Assembly: GCA_030522415.1 (NCBI GenBank)
Contig: CM060108.1
Location: 39,001,756 to 39,065,755 of the forward strand
Source: Channallabes apus
Taxonomy: Eukaryota > Chordata > Actinopteri > Siluriformes > Clariidae
Reading direction: 5' to 3'
DNA: 64,000 nucleotides
Below, one piece after another: positions 1 to 11,069 of the stretch (position 1 is the first letter of the stretch; the number at the start of each line of letters is the position of its first letter). The notes under the pieces were generated by a model. That model saw only the letters and a list, made by a program, of their open reading frames with translations. It had not been told where the DNA came from and searched no databases. The translations under genes were made by a program, and so were the position numbers.

Positions 1-545
1 AGCTAGCTATCAGGAGATTTTGGAGCACTTCATGCTTCCATCTGCTGAAAAGCTTTATGGAGATGAAGATTTCATTTTTCAGCACGACCTGGCACCTGCT
101 CACAGTGCCAAAACCACTGGTAAATGGTTTACTGACCATGGTATTACTGTGCTCAATTGGCCTGCCAACTCTCCTGACCTGAACCCCATAGAGAATCTGT
201 GAGATATTGTGAAGAGAAAGTTGAGAGACACAAGACACAAGTACCTGCAAAAGGATTCCCGACCAAGTATTGAGTGCAGAACTGAACATAATTATATGAA
301 GGTTGACTATTTTTGTATTAAAAACACTTTTCTTTTATTGGTCGGATGAAATATGCTAATTTTTTGAGATAGGGATTTTGGGTTTTCATGAGCTGTATGC
401 CACAATCAACATTAAAACAATAAAATGCTTGAACTACTTCAGTTGTGTGTAATGAATCTAAAATATATGAAAGTCTAATGTTTATCAGTACATTACAGAA
501 AATAATGAACTTTATCACAATATGCAAATTTTTTGAGAAGGACCT
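1..545 (+). mobile_element. Tc1/mariner element, 3' part (cut by window start)
   Basis: The 3' part of a Tc1-like DNA transposon. It carries the C-terminal end of a transposase ORF and ends near 545 in the motif 'tttttgagaaggacct', a typical right terminal repeat of fish Tc1 elements. A related motif at 350-370 ('gctaattttttgagatagg') lies inside the element. The 5' half is outside the window. The element is dead because the reading frame has a premature stop. Confidence 0.8.
2..202 (+). pseudogene. Tc1-like transposase C-terminal fragment
   Basis: The frame is open from the window edge to a TGA at 200-202. It contains 'FQHDLAPAHSAK', the second catalytic Asp region of the DD34E transposase, and 'NSPDLNPIENL', the catalytic Glu region. 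The next codon in the family is usually Trp (NLW), so TGG to TGA probably made the stop. In the family this enzyme cuts and pastes its own element at TA sites in the nucleus. This copy cannot, since its C terminus is cut off. Confidence 0.8.
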
Positions 546-749
546 ATATATTAAAAAAAATCTAATGTGTGCATTGTATCTATGGAAGATTGTAGGACAT
601 TTCAAAACATATGTTGCATATCTGTACATTTGTAAAAGTCACATTTCCAAAAATTTAGGACCCACCTTCTGTCATTCATAAACAACTACCACTCCAAGTT
701 TTTAGAGCATTGTATAGTTCTAACCTTTTGTTTGTTTTTCATTCTTTAG

Positions 750-909
750 ATGCACTACAACAACAGCTGAAAGCTGAAGAAAAGGAGGCCACAGAGTTTC
801 TTTGCTTCAACAGTTCAGAAATGGCTTCGTTATGCCCCAGAACGGCTGGGGGGGAATTGCTCGTGGTGGAAAACCATAAGTTCAGACTCATGTCTTATCT
901 GTTTTGCTG
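750..909 (+). CDS. Possible last exon of an unidentified host gene
   Basis: A polypyrimidine tract ending in 'ttctttag' precedes an open stretch of about 53 codons that ends in TGA at 907-909. About 320 bases later there is a repeated polyA signal (AATAAATAAATA, near 1227). The protein would begin 'ALQQQLKAEEKEATEF'. A run of seven Gs near 849 separates two plausible frames, and the other frame reads 'QKWLRYAPERLGG', so a frameshift is possible. I do not recognise the protein. It could be a true 3' exon or chance. Confidence 0.25.
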
Positions 910-1635
910 AGTAAATACATTTCAACTTACGAATAATGTTTCAGTCATCTGTTGTGTTTCTGACTTGGTTGTTTCTATTTGCATTTGACTGAATTTTGCT
1001 GAGGCAGGCTGCCATTTTTATATTATGGTTTTCCAGTCTCTTCTCTTGGCAGTTAGATTCTGTTTTATGAATTCAGAATTAACAATCTCTTCTAATAGTT
1101 CTCTTCTAAAAAGTCATATTGTCATCCAGTTTATAATAATTTGTATGCAAGTTGTAGTGTGTTTTATTATATAGTTGTTTTATTGTAATTGTGATGTTAC
1201 TTCCTGTTTAAATGGGTATGGAGCATAAATAAATAAATATGTTTACATGTAAACTGAAGGATGTTGAGTTACTGACTTTTTGTTTAAAAAAAAAAAAAAA
1301 AGCTTTTCAGCCCTACATGGTCTCTGATTTAAAGAAATAAATCAAAACGGACATGATTTACTGTCATAGAATCTTGCTGTTCATAAAGCAAGACTAAACT
1401 ATAATTGTTTCAATGTTGATTCAATGTAAAATAAGTGATTGAATTTACGTTGAACAAACATTGATTTTATGCCCATCTTGATCTATTTTTCATCATTGAA
1501 ATAACGTTATTTCAAGGTGCAAACCTGATGAAAAATCAACATTTAACATTGAAATTTCAACATTGATTCAATAACAAGTTGGTTGATGCTTTAATGTTGA
1601 TTCAACGATGATTCAATGTTGTTCTGCTATCTGGG
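910..1635. other. Possible 3' UTR, then an internally repetitive stretch
   Basis: The bases to about 1240 could be the 3' UTR of the preceding exon. From about 1400 to 1625 variants of 'caatgttgattcaatg' recur in both orientations, the pattern of a degenerate non-autonomous DNA transposon common in fish. No ORF worth calling. Confidence 0.4.
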
Positions 1636-2826
1636 TTATCAGTACCGCGTATTATGAAAACTACAGCTGGGGGCAGAGCTTTTTCTTACAAAGCCCCAAA
1701 ATTATGGAATAGTCTTCCAAATAGTGTTCGGGACTCAGACACAGTCTCAGTGTTTAAGTCTAGGCTAAAAACCTATTTATTTAACCAAGCATTTCATAAA
1801 TAGATTTGCCATAAGGTAAAGGAGCAGATCTGGGGGACTCATGGACGTAGAGTATTATGGTGAACTGGTATGTTTAGATGCTGTCTTCCTCAGTCTCATT
1901 TGATCACTCAGGTTTGTTGACGGTGAGGTGATTGTTTGCTTTACATGTCAGGGAGCCCTCATGTTTGTGTTTCCTTCTGGCTCTCCCTTTTAGTTATGCT
2001 GTCATAGTTAGTCCTGCCGGAGTCCCTGCTTGCACTCTACAGTAAATATACATTCACATTAGACATTGTGACTGTGACCATACCTAATTGCAATCTCTCC
2101 TCCTCTTCTCTTCCTCCCCCTCTTTCTCTTTCCTCTCTCCCCCTGTCTCCCCCTTTCACTCTTTCTCTCTCTCTCTCTCTGTCGAGCTACACATGTGGTT
2201 CCTGAGCTGCCAGTGATCCAGACTCCCTCTGCCCTCCGGACCTGTCTGATCCATCCTGGTGCCCGGTTTCTGGTTGGAGGTCTCATCGCATGGATGCCCC
2301 GTGTGTCTCTTTAGGATGCGTCTGGTGTCTGGGGATGATTCTCTATACTTAGAAGATGGTTCTGGCCTCGACTGGTGTGGTCAGCTGTTTCTCTGAGGAC
2401 TTGACAATTCGATAGTTCAGGACTGGAACTTTCTACAAGTCTATCTGAGTCTCGAATAACTACTGGACTCCATTTTACATCAACTATTATACCATCAATT
2501 AACATCAACTATTATAGCTGAACCTAACACTGTATAAATGCAGATCATTTCCTGCTATCTGTTTCACCCAGATGAGGATGGGTTCCCTGTCGAGTCTGGT
2601 TCCTCTCAAGGTTTCTTCCTATTACCGTCTCAGGGAGTTTTTCCTTGCCACTGTCGCCCTCGGGCTTGCTCGCCAGGGAATATCTGAACATTTTGATTCA
2701 TACACATTCACATTCCATACAAACTTAAATAATTCTTTTGATTGTGTAAAGCTGTTTTGAGACAATGTCAATTGTTAAAAGCGCTATACAAATAAAACTG
2801 AATTGAATTGAATTGAATTGAATTAA
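1636..2826 (+). mobile_element. L2-type LINE, 5'-truncated copy
   Basis: This matches the last part of the near-full-length L2 at 43352-48379, from the end of the reverse transcriptase ORF ('atcagtaccgcgtattatga') through the long 3' UTR with its CT-rich tract. It ends in the family tail 'gcgctatacaaataaa' followed by about five GAATT repeats. Severe 5' truncation is the usual result of target-primed reverse transcription. Confidence 0.92.
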
Positions 2827-2994
2827 TGCAAAGTTTGCAATTGCATTTGAATTATGGCACACTTTGTGCGTCCACATATGGGAAATGCAATTGTAAATGC
2901 AATTTGCAATTGCATTTGAATATTGTCCGCGATATCGTTCCATATCAATCAGTAATATCTTTACAAATCAGAAAATATTTATTTATAGCATTTA

Positions 2995-3216
2995 CTTGTA
3001 ATCAGGCCTGGACTGACCATAGGGCATACCGGGCAATACCCGGTGGGCCGACGCACATTTTTGGGCCGTGCAAGCCCCGGTCGCAAGCTCTGAACGAGCG
3101 CGCAACCCGCGCTCTCCTGCACACGCTCTGAATGCGCGCGCAACCCCCTCCACGGCCGTTGCTCTGAACTGAATACCGGGGCTGTTTTTTGGTCCCAGTC
3201 CAGACTTGCTTGCAAT
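2995..3216. mobile_element. hAT-type MITE with 8-bp target duplication
   Basis: A 206-bp GC-rich element (3003-3208) with terminal inverted repeats 'caggcctggactg' and 'cagtccagacttg'. It is flanked by 8-bp repeats cttgtaat (2995-3002) and cttgcaat (3209-3216), which differ at one base. Eight-base target duplications point to the hAT superfamily. It has no coding capacity. Confidence 0.75.
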
Positions 3217-5102
3217 ACTGAAAAGTGTGTATTATAATCACAAAAAAATATTTTTACATCCCTCTCGCGTCCCCTTGAAATTATTTCGCGACCCCCAGTT
3301 TGGGAACCACTGCAATAGTGACCCAGTGGCTGGGTTAAGGGCTGTTTTTTTAACACAGCAGTTTTTAGAGTGTACAGCCGAAAACTAATAAATCACTAAT
3401 TTATTATGATTTATTATTTATTTATTAAAATGGTCAGAATCAGTTTCCTGCTCTTTTCCCCAATGCATTCATATTATAGTCTTAGATTATAGTTTATTCC
3501 TGCTGCTGTGCTGTAGTGAACTTTATGCGTGTGGCTGAGCACTGATTAGACTACGTAGAAAATTAAAGAGGAGAATCATGATGCCAGCTCAATATCCCGG
3601 AGCCCAAACTTCACTTAAATTAAACTAACAAGCATTGTAAACAACAATAGCATTTTTATTTAGACTATAAAAAATTAGTTGGCATCTATTTTTAGGTTTG
3701 CCATGCAGCTGCCACCGTTCTTATATGGCTCTTTCTCAGAATAAATCGTTCAGTGACAACCCTGTAAATTCTATGTAAAACAGGATCTGTATGAATAAAT
3801 CATTTATGTATATACAGTATGTAATATGTGTAATGTATGTATTATGAGCTATTGATCACTGATTTATGTAAACGACTCTGTTCAGGTGTAAGTAAATGCT
3901 AATTGCTGCTCTGTTTGGGGCGGGGGTGATGTGCTGATGACGTATGGCCTTCTTTTTGGGAGTTCTGTGTGGTGTCACCTGTGTGGCGTAATATTCATAT
4001 ATACAGTATATGAATATGATTCAGAATCGCAAACTACAACCGAGCCACACTGAGATCACATCAATTTAATGTGTAACACAGCCAAATAAGGGAACATCAT
4101 CACAAAAGATATTTAGGGGATATAGGTATATAATTAGGGATATACTATTTAGGGGCATCAAGCTCTGTAATGGTGTTCCCTAGTGTTTTTTTTTTTGCCC
4201 TTAAGAGTTGTGTTGAGTCTTGTGGTCAGGACGTAGGAGAAAGTACAGGAGAAAGTAGTGCATCCTCCCCGTTTGACCGTTTCTTTATGCGGTTGATCGT
4301 TCTTTTTCCTCGCTGTTATTTTTTTGCGGTCCCGGACTGAGACCCAATGCCAGTGAGCCCTACACGCGCACTCGCCACCAGCTGCACATACTGGAGACGC
4401 TCAGACACACACACACACACACACATTTTATATGGGACGTTTGACTCTTTTTATTCATACACATACCTAATTCTACCAAGAGGACTGTATATATTTGTAA
4501 ATAGTTTCATACTGTGAGTGTGAATTAGGAAGTTGTTGAGTGGAATTTATAATACACGGTCAGCTTGGACACTCATTGATGTGTCTTTGTTTTTTGTCCT
4601 GCTCCCTAGCTACAACTTGTAAATACTATCATTAATAGGAAGCTGAAGACCGTTGCTTTTTGTAGCTTCAAATTTATGTGAACGTTACAAATTAAATTAG
4701 GTATTTAATAGGATGCGGTGTCTCTTGAACCTGTCATGCACAAAGTGATAATAGTCTACAATACATTAATATTACAATAACTACAGAAAATAAGCATTTA
4801 ACGTGAAACCGTAAGTAATAATAATAATAATAATAATAATAGGATAAAAGCTACTGCAGTACAGGACTTACTACAGGACTTCAGTGCAAGATAACTGCAG
4901 TTACTTCAGGTAATTACCTTGAAATAATGCTATTTTAGCAATTAACCTGTCAATAACTATTTGTAGTTTTTTCTGTTACCAAAACATATTTCAATGTACC
5001 TGAATTCCAACTGCATTCATCTGCATCATGCTTCACAAAAACTGCAGAATAAATGTAGTAAAACTGCAGTTTTTATCCCAGAAATTGCTGTTATTTTTGT
5101 AA
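3217..5102. other. AT-rich intergenic DNA with repeat fragments
   Basis: No convincing gene. There is a fragment 'cagtttgggaaccactg' near 3295-3312 resembling a hAT terminus, a CA microsatellite at 4407-4425, and a TAA run near 4818-4842. A stretch at 4850-5100 repeats 'actgcag'. Confidence 0.4.
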
Positions 5103-5620
5103 GGGAGAGAGATGTACTGCTATGCTAGGTTAATGAGACAGAGAGGAATACTGTTAAGTTAGGTTAGTGGGGCAGAGAGAGATGTACATACTGCTACGCT
5201 AGGTTATTGAGGCAGAGAAATGTAATGCTATGCTAGGGTTAGTGAGACAGAGAAAGATGTACTGCTACGCTAGGTTATTGAGGCAGGGAGGGATGTACTG
5301 CTGTAGGTTAGTGAGGCAGAGAGAGATGTAATGCTATGCTAGGTTATTGAGGCAGAGAGAGCTGTACTGCTACGCTAGGTTATTGAGGCAGAGAACGATG
5401 TACTGCTGCAGGTTAGTGAGGCAGAGAGATGTACTGCTAAGCTAGTTAGTCAGACAGAGAGAGATGTACTGCTAAGCTAGTTAGTCAGACAGAGAGAGAT
5501 GTACTGCTAAGCTAGGTTAGTGAGACAGAGAGATGTACTGCTAAGCTAGGTTAGTGAGACAGAGAGATGTACTGCTAAGCTAGGTTAGTGAGACAGAGAG
5601 AGAGAGATACACTGTGAGCT
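5103..5620. repeat. Minisatellite, about 15 copies of a 33-41 bp unit
   Basis: Tandem, diverged copies of a unit resembling 'gatgtactgctaagctagg' followed by 'ttagtgagacagaga'. The last copies (from about 5420) are the most alike, as expected if recent expansion is at that end. Confidence 0.85.
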
Positions 5621-5691
5621 AGGCAGTGGCATTGGGAAAATTTGTAAGGAAGCCAACTGAAACTGAAGTAGGTCCTTTTTTACATTATCCC

Positions 5692-5732
5692 TGTGTGTGT
5701 GTGTCTGTGTGTGTGTGTGTGTGTGTGTGTTG
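5692..5732. repeat. GT microsatellite
   Basis: About 20 GT dinucleotides with one interruption (gtgtctgtg). Confidence 0.9.
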
Positions 5733-5935
5733 TACATCATACGCTTTAACATTGAAATGTAACCAGGCAAACATCTACAGGGCCCTGTATGATTTTACAC
5801 AAAACTGCATAACGCAGATGTATAAGGTTCTAGATTTGTTTAGATGTTGTGAAGAGTTTTATTCACCATAGAAAGAAGATTTTCAGGTATTTTGGTTTTC
5901 TTGAGCTCACCATACATTCATTCTTTTTACAATAT

Positions 5936-6184
5936 TGTGGCGTGGGCGGGCCGGCGGCTGACGACCGTCATGCTTTGCGGGGGTTTTCTCTGTCTCTACC
6001 ATGAGAGAGAAGGGTGTTTGTGTTAGTGGCTTCGGCCAAGTTGGGTGCGTGTATGTGTGTGTGCTTGACCTGTGTATGTGTGCTTGTGCTGAGAGTTAAT
6101 AAACTACTCCCCAGCCATTTGCATTGGGGAGCAAGTAAGCTCACTCATCCTCCAAGATCCCTGCTAGCGTCGAAAAACGCTACA
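5936..6184 (+). repeat. 5' LTR
   Basis: Begins TGTGGCG and ends CTACA. It carries a GT-rich stretch and 'aataaa' near 6100, which may serve as the polyA signal. It matches the right LTR except at the c/t in 'ggcttcggcc' and the a/g in 'ctcactcatcc'. Confidence 0.88.
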
Positions 6185-6185
6185 T

Positions 6186-6203
6186 TGGTGTCAGAAGTGG
6201 GAT
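6186..6203 (+). promoter_or_regulatory. Primer binding site for tRNA-Leu
   Basis: One base after the LTR, 'tggtgtcagaagtgggat' is complementary to the 3' end (ATCCCACTTCTGACA plus CCA) of vertebrate tRNA-Leu. This is where reverse transcription would be primed. The tRNA match is from memory of the tRNA-Leu(CAG) acceptor sequence. Confidence 0.75.
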
Positions 6204-6345
6204 GGAGAATTTAGAGTTCGAGTGAACGGCGGAGGACCTGCGAAAGATTCAGGAGGGCCACCGAGTTGCAGCACGACTCCGGAAGAAGCATCTCCCGGAT
6301 GGAGCAAGTGCCAGCAAAACGGCACGACAAAAATGGAGCGGCGAG

Positions 6346-7725
6346 ATGAGGATCCCGGCACTGGATCTCGGAACGGAGCTCAACGGTGACGCCGCGCAAG
6401 TGTCGGAGCAAGCTACATCTCCGTGCCGGCGATGTGCGCTGCAGCTGCGCCTTCCCTCCTACAACGGCGCCGTCGAGCCCTACGCGTTCTTCGCCCAAGT
6501 GGAGTTAGCCGCCGACTTCGCATGCTGGTCTCCGGCGGAAACGGCCGTAAGGGTTGCACTCTCGCTGAAGGGCGACGCGCTCCGGGCACTGGAAGACCTC
6601 CGGGCCGATGAGCGGAAGGACTGGGCAAAGCTCCGAGAGTCGCTTCACCTCCGGTTCGGCACCGGTGACCGTCAAGAAGCAGCGTGCGAGGAGCTGGAGG
6701 TCCGCGAGCGGCGCGCATCTGAGCCACTGGGCGCGTTCGCCATGGACTTAAGAGGCCTGGCGCGCCGGGGCTATCCAAAATGCGAGCCCAAGAAGCAGGA
6801 AGAGCTAGCTTATCACGCTTTTCTTCGAGGACTCCGACCGCCGCGGCTCCGTGAGCACACCAGGTTGGCAGCACCAGCTTCCCTCACCGAGGCGCTACGC
6901 GCAGCACAGCGCGCTGAACCCATAACTGCGGTGCATCACGGCGAAAGGGCCGAGCGATCGCCCGCAGCTCGGGGGCACTCGGTAGGTGAATCTAGCCGGG
7001 GACAGGGCTACCCGTCACGGCTAGACAGCGGAAAAGTCTCTGGGGTTTTTCCTGGGACTGAGGGACAGCGTACCCCAGCAGCCGTCGGACGAGCGCCGGT
7101 GGTCGTGCCAGGTGAACCTCCGGGCAGCAAAGCGCGTCGAAGGAAAGAGCGCGTGTGCCGAGTTACTCCCTCGCCGAGAGCATCGCCCGCAGTCATTTCA
7201 CCTGCGCCGCTGCTGGTAAAGAAGGGCCCCACCCAGCGCTCACGGGCACCGCTGCAGGACTTGCGGGTGGGGGCACCTGTGGAGCGTGTGGGCGTGGACA
7301 CTCACAGCCAGGAGCGAGGCTTTGCTGCTGGTGAGCAGGTGTGGGTGTGTTCCGGAAGGAAGAGAGGGCGTTCACCCAAGCTCATGTCTCACTGGGTGGG
7401 CCCCTGTACGGTAATCGCTCAGCTCGCCGAGTTCATTTACCGGGTGCGGTTGGCGGGGCGGGCGCGAGTGTTGCTCCACCGAGACCGTCTTGCGCCTTAC
7501 CAGCCGCACGCCGGCGAGACATCGAACTCTGCGGAGGCCGAACCGCCTCCGGGACAATGTGCACTACAACAGGACCCCGTGAACGCCGACCGCCTTCACG
7601 CCTCCAAGACTGAGAGTCATGGTGACCGGGGACGGTCACAGCTCGGGTGGGGGCAGTGTGGCGTGGGCGGGCCGGCGGCTGACGACCGTCATGCTTTGCG
7701 GGGGTTTTCTCTGTCTCTACCATGA
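6346..7725 (+). CDS. Fused Gag-like / integrase C-terminal ORF of the LTR element
   Basis: A 459-residue open frame. Residues about 30-195 look like a Ty3-type Gag: helical, charged, with 'LRFGTGDRQEAACEELEV' and 'AYHAFLRGLRPPRLREH'. There is no CCHC zinc knuckle. Residues about 315-390 match the end of a Ty3 integrase, the GPY/F-type module, with 'SPKLMSHWVGPCTV' and 'VLLHRDRLAPYQP'. The join near residue 200-310 is a Pro/Arg-rich linker. The last residues read into the right LTR. The frame stays open across the deletion, either by chance or because a Gag-like product is useful to the element. The local GC content is far above its surroundings. No enzyme activity is expected. Confidence 0.75.
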   Translation: MRIPALDLGTELNGDAAQVSEQATSPCRRCALQLRLPSYNGAVEPYAFFAQVELAADFACWSPAETAVRVALSLKGDALRALEDLRADERKDWAKLRESLHLRFGTGDRQEAACEELEVRERRASEPLGAFAMDLRGLARRGYPKCEPKKQEELAYHAFLRGLRPPRLREHTRLAAPASLTEALRAAQRAEPITAVHHGERAERSPAARGHSVGESSRGQGYPSRLDSGKVSGVFPGTEGQRTPAAVGRAPVVVPGEPPGSKARRRKERVCRVTPSPRASPAVISPAPLLVKKGPTQRSRAPLQDLRVGAPVERVGVDTHSQERGFAAGEQVWVCSGRKRGRSPKLMSHWVGPCTVIAQLAEFIYRVRLAGRARVLLHRDRLAPYQPHAGETSNSAEAEPPPGQCALQQDPVNADRLHASKTESHGDRGRSQLGWGQCGVGGPAADDRHALRGFSLSLP

Positions 7726-7905
7726 GAGAGAAGGGTGTTTGTGTTAGTGGCTTTGGCCAAGTTGGGTGCGTGTATGTGTGTGTGCTTGACCTGTGTATGT
7801 GTGCTTGTGCTGAGAGTTAATAAACTACTCCCCAGCCATTTGCATTGGGGAGCAAGTAAGCTCACTCGTCCTCCAAGATCCCTGCTAGCGTCGAAAAACG
7901 CTACA
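7657..7905 (+). repeat. 3' LTR
   Basis: The 249-bp partner of the LTR at 5936-6184, with the same ends and two visible substitutions. Confidence 0.88.
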
Positions 7906-8358
7906 ATATTAATGTACCAAATAGATTTGGGCACCTGTGATGTTTTTGCTTTTTAATGATTGGTATGTTATTGAGGTTTCAATAGCAACCAAAGGAAGTG
8001 TACCACACAATTACATGTACCACACAACTACACAACAATCCACATAAATTATACTCAAAACAAAACTATCCTTAATACACTTCTTTGGGACATTATAATT
8101 AAGTATACTCTTAATATTCAACAAGTCGTTGAAATGTATTTTCTCAACACCAGTCTTAGTCCCTGATCTAGTGAACTAGCATTATGATTTTTGTGTATAG
8201 AAACTCCAAATAAATAATAAACTCTAAATAAAGGTAATTATTAAATGTTAATTAGAATTTGGGTTGAATGTTTAATCTCAACAGGATATTCCAGATATAG
8301 ATATGTGGTAATGCATGCAAAAATATATAATTTGAAGTTGATTGAAGCTTACATAAGT
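7906..8358. other. AT-rich spacer, nothing recognised
   Basis: No ORF, structured RNA or clear repeat boundary seen. Confidence 0.5.
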
Positions 8359-8727
8359 TCATTCATTCATTCATTCATTTTCTATACCGCTTAATCCTGT
8401 GTTCAGGGGGACCTGGAGCCTATCCCAGGAGACTTCGGGCACTAGGCGGGGTACACCCTGGACAGGGTGCCAATCCATCGCAGGGCACACACACTCACAC
8501 ACCCAATCACACACTACGGGCAATTTTAGGAATGCCAATTAGCCTAACCTGCATATCTTTGGATTGTGGGAGGAAACCGGAGTACCCGGAGGAAACCCAC
8601 CAAGCACGGGGAGAACATGCAAACTCCATGCACACAGAGACGGGAATCGAGCCTGGCCGGCGAATTGAACCCAGACCCTGGAGGTGCAAGGCGACAGTGC
8701 TAACCACTACAACACCGCGCCGCACTT
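8359..8727 (-). mobile_element. tRNA-derived SINE (family also at 33485, 51000, 58853)
   Basis: Read on the minus strand it starts with a tRNA-like head, with an A-box-like 'tagtggttagc' and a B-box-like 'gggttcaattc'. The body follows ('ggtgggtttcctccgggtac') and the element ends in (GAAT)n, seen on the plus strand as repeated attc at 8359-8386. The arrangement and body resemble the teleost Mermaid/Merman SINE group as I remember it. Transcribed by RNA polymerase III and mobilised by a LINE. Confidence 0.85.
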
Positions 8728-10259
8728 ACATAAGTTAATCTTCCTATATGTAAATTTACACACTCAATAGTACGAGTGGGATTAGAATGTGTGGATTTTT
8801 TCTGAATTTAAATAATTTTATTAAATAGTAAATTGCTTAAATATTTGTGCAAAGAATCTCATAAACAATTGCATTAATCCATACATATTCAGTTTGATAA
8901 ATATGGTTAAGAAGCTGTGTAAACAAGGAAACACATAAAGAAGTATTTGATCCATAGTTTAAAACAGAATATTCATATTGAATAATATGAACTTTTATGA
9001 CTACTTCAATTTAGACCATTATTAGATTAGGTAGATTATGTTAAAGTGGTAATATCTTTTGTTATTGTGTATGTATGGGTGTGTGTTTGTCACTTATCAT
9101 CAGTTACATAGTACCCACTTTTACAACTTCCAAATGTCATGAACCATTTCATCGGCAGTTGATTTTTGACACTGTATTTTATTAATAAAGCATGAAAAAA
9201 TACATATTAATGTACAAAGTATGGCCAAAAGTATCTGGTCAATTGTATAGGCTTTGTCTACTGCAGCATGATAATTTCCCTCCTCTGGACCTAAGGGACA
9301 CATTAAAATTAACTACAATTTTTATATATTTAATTATAAAATCAGTATAATCGTTATTATTTTCACTCCTGCTCAGGCAATATTGTATTATTCTGCTTTT
9401 AACTCAGGAACTATTGCTTTTTAATGTACTTCTTTTGCTTATAAAAGCACCAGAACTTCAAATCTAAAATGTTGTGATCTATTCCACTCAGCAGTAACAT
9501 TTACCCAGAGTGCATCACCTTAGTGTGTGGAGTACAATAGACTGGATTTCCTCTTCCTCTACCTGTACTGACCTCCATCAGAGACTCTGATCTGATGATG
9601 TAGGAGTGTGTTTCAGTCACTTTGTACAGAACAAAGTCACTGAGTTTCCTGTCAGTCCCTTATAGCCTGTTGAGTTATTTTTATGTGAGTTATATTTTTA
9701 TGCTAGCAAAGTGTTTAACACACTCATCACTACTGCAGATAAAGACACACTATTACTATTACATAAAGACACCTGCAATATAATTATTTTTCATGACTGG
9801 CTGTCAGAATACTTTTATAATATGTAATTATCAAAGCAAATGAGTACTATTGAAAGTAGTTTTAATGCAATAATTTTTTTTTACTATTAATCATTACTAA
9901 AATCATTAGCTTCAGACCCTGCCTTATATTAACGCTTGTGTTGATGTATTTGCATTGTCTGACTTTTCCCACAATGCAGATGCAACTTTAGAAAATATAA
10001 ACCATCACCTTTTATTAATGATCTACTATATATCTGTACATTTGTAGTGGCGAGATGAAGCCTCATTCAGGTGTTGAGGCTTCCCAGCCAATAGTTTCAC
10101 CAAAAGGTTAGTTTCATGAAGTTTTATTTCAGAGCTTTATTACAGAATGTACTGACATTTAGTGGACAAATTCTGTGCGGCAGATAGACATTAATATCTC
10201 AACCAGTACAATTTAAATGGACATGCAGCTGCAAGTAATATTGCATTCATCATTGTGTG
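8728..10259. other. AT-rich intergenic DNA with degenerate repeat pieces
   Basis: Piece 9120-9310 ('gccaaaagtatctgg' and flanks) belongs to a dispersed fish repeat also seen near 24180-24310 and 27780-27900. The 9480-9690 stretch is less AT-rich and has short open runs on the minus strand, possibly a decayed exon. No functional gene can be supported. Confidence 0.4.
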
Positions 10260-10279
10260 TTTCTGTGTTTTTATTTTAA

Positions 10280-10860
10280 AGTGCCCCTATTATGCCATTT
10301 TAAAGGTTGCTAATATTGCTTAATGAGTCTCTTAAAACAGGTTTACATGTATGCAAGGTCAAAAAACACTTTAGTTTTCTCCAAAAATAGATTTAATTTT
10401 ACCCCATTTCTAAATGATTCGTAAACGACTCGTGTGAAGCAGTTTGAAGATTCAGTCTGTCTAAACCCTTCCTTTCCGTGAGCCCTCACTGCTGTGATTG
10501 GTCAGATGGCGCGGTCCTTTATGATTGGTCTACTGCTACAGCGAGTGCCAGAAAACGAAACGCCCATTACCATAACTGAACAATGGCTCTGGAGACCAGT
10601 CAATACATAGAAAAGATGGCATCGGTTTTACCGTGTAAGGACCAGCTAATTTTATATTAACGGTGGCTACAAAAATCGAGAGGTCTTTTATCTTTGTATC
10701 GGTGTGGACACACTTTGTGTGTGTGGATGCATTTTTCCCCTCTGGGCTTGCCGTAGAAGGGCAAGGCGCATGCGCACTTCGCTTGTGTGGTTGCATTTTT
10801 CCCCTCGGGGCTTGCCGTAGAAGGGCAAGGGGCATGCCTTTAAATTCAGTTTGGTGAATG
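10280..10860. repeat. Degenerate DNA-transposon-like segment with a tandem duplication
   Basis: Begins 'gtgcccctattatgcc', a terminus-like motif I associate with non-autonomous fish DNA transposons. At about 10717-10840 a unit of about 64 bp ('gcatttttcccctc', 'gggcttgccgtagaagggca') is present twice in tandem. The other end of the element was not located. Confidence 0.4.
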
Positions 10861-11069
10861 GTGGAGAATGAACAGTTAAAAAGGATTTCGTGTGCTCTCG
10901 TTTTTATTGTTTTTAAGTTGTTCGCGAGTAGAAACGAAGGCGGACATTATGCAAATATGTTACAGAGTAATGTGGATCCATAACAGAGTAAAAATAGATT
11001 TGCTAATGACTTGTATAGGTGATTGTGAGCCGACTCAAAAACTTCATTTATCGTGCACTGTCACCATCT

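Larger units (their letters stand above)
5936..7905 (+). mobile_element. Short Ty3-type LTR retrotransposon, internally deleted
   Basis: Two direct LTRs of 249 bp (5936-6184 and 7657-7905) with TG...CA ends enclose about 1.47 kb. Flanks show atat on both sides (5932-5935, 7906-7909), a short target duplication. A tRNA primer site follows the left LTR and a purine-rich 'gggtgggggcag' precedes the right LTR. The inside holds one ORF with Gag-like and integrase C-terminal-like parts. Protease, reverse transcriptase, RNase H and the integrase core are missing, so the element would need enzymes from a relative. By eye the two LTRs differ at only two positions, so insertion is recent. Confidence 0.88.

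Noticed and set aside
2059..2286. Arg/Glu-rich minus-strand frames at 2059, 11988 and 47593
   Set aside because: Read-through of the CT-rich tract in the L2 3' UTR. They occur only where an L2 copy lies.
5103..5620. CRISPR-like array
   Set aside because: The repeats are contiguous and diverged, with no unique spacers, and the genome is vertebrate.
8640..8715. tRNA gene
   Set aside because: The A- and B-box-like motifs belong to SINE heads here and at 17655, 29277, 33720, 51290 and 59100. No intact cloverleaf or anticodon arm could be drawn.
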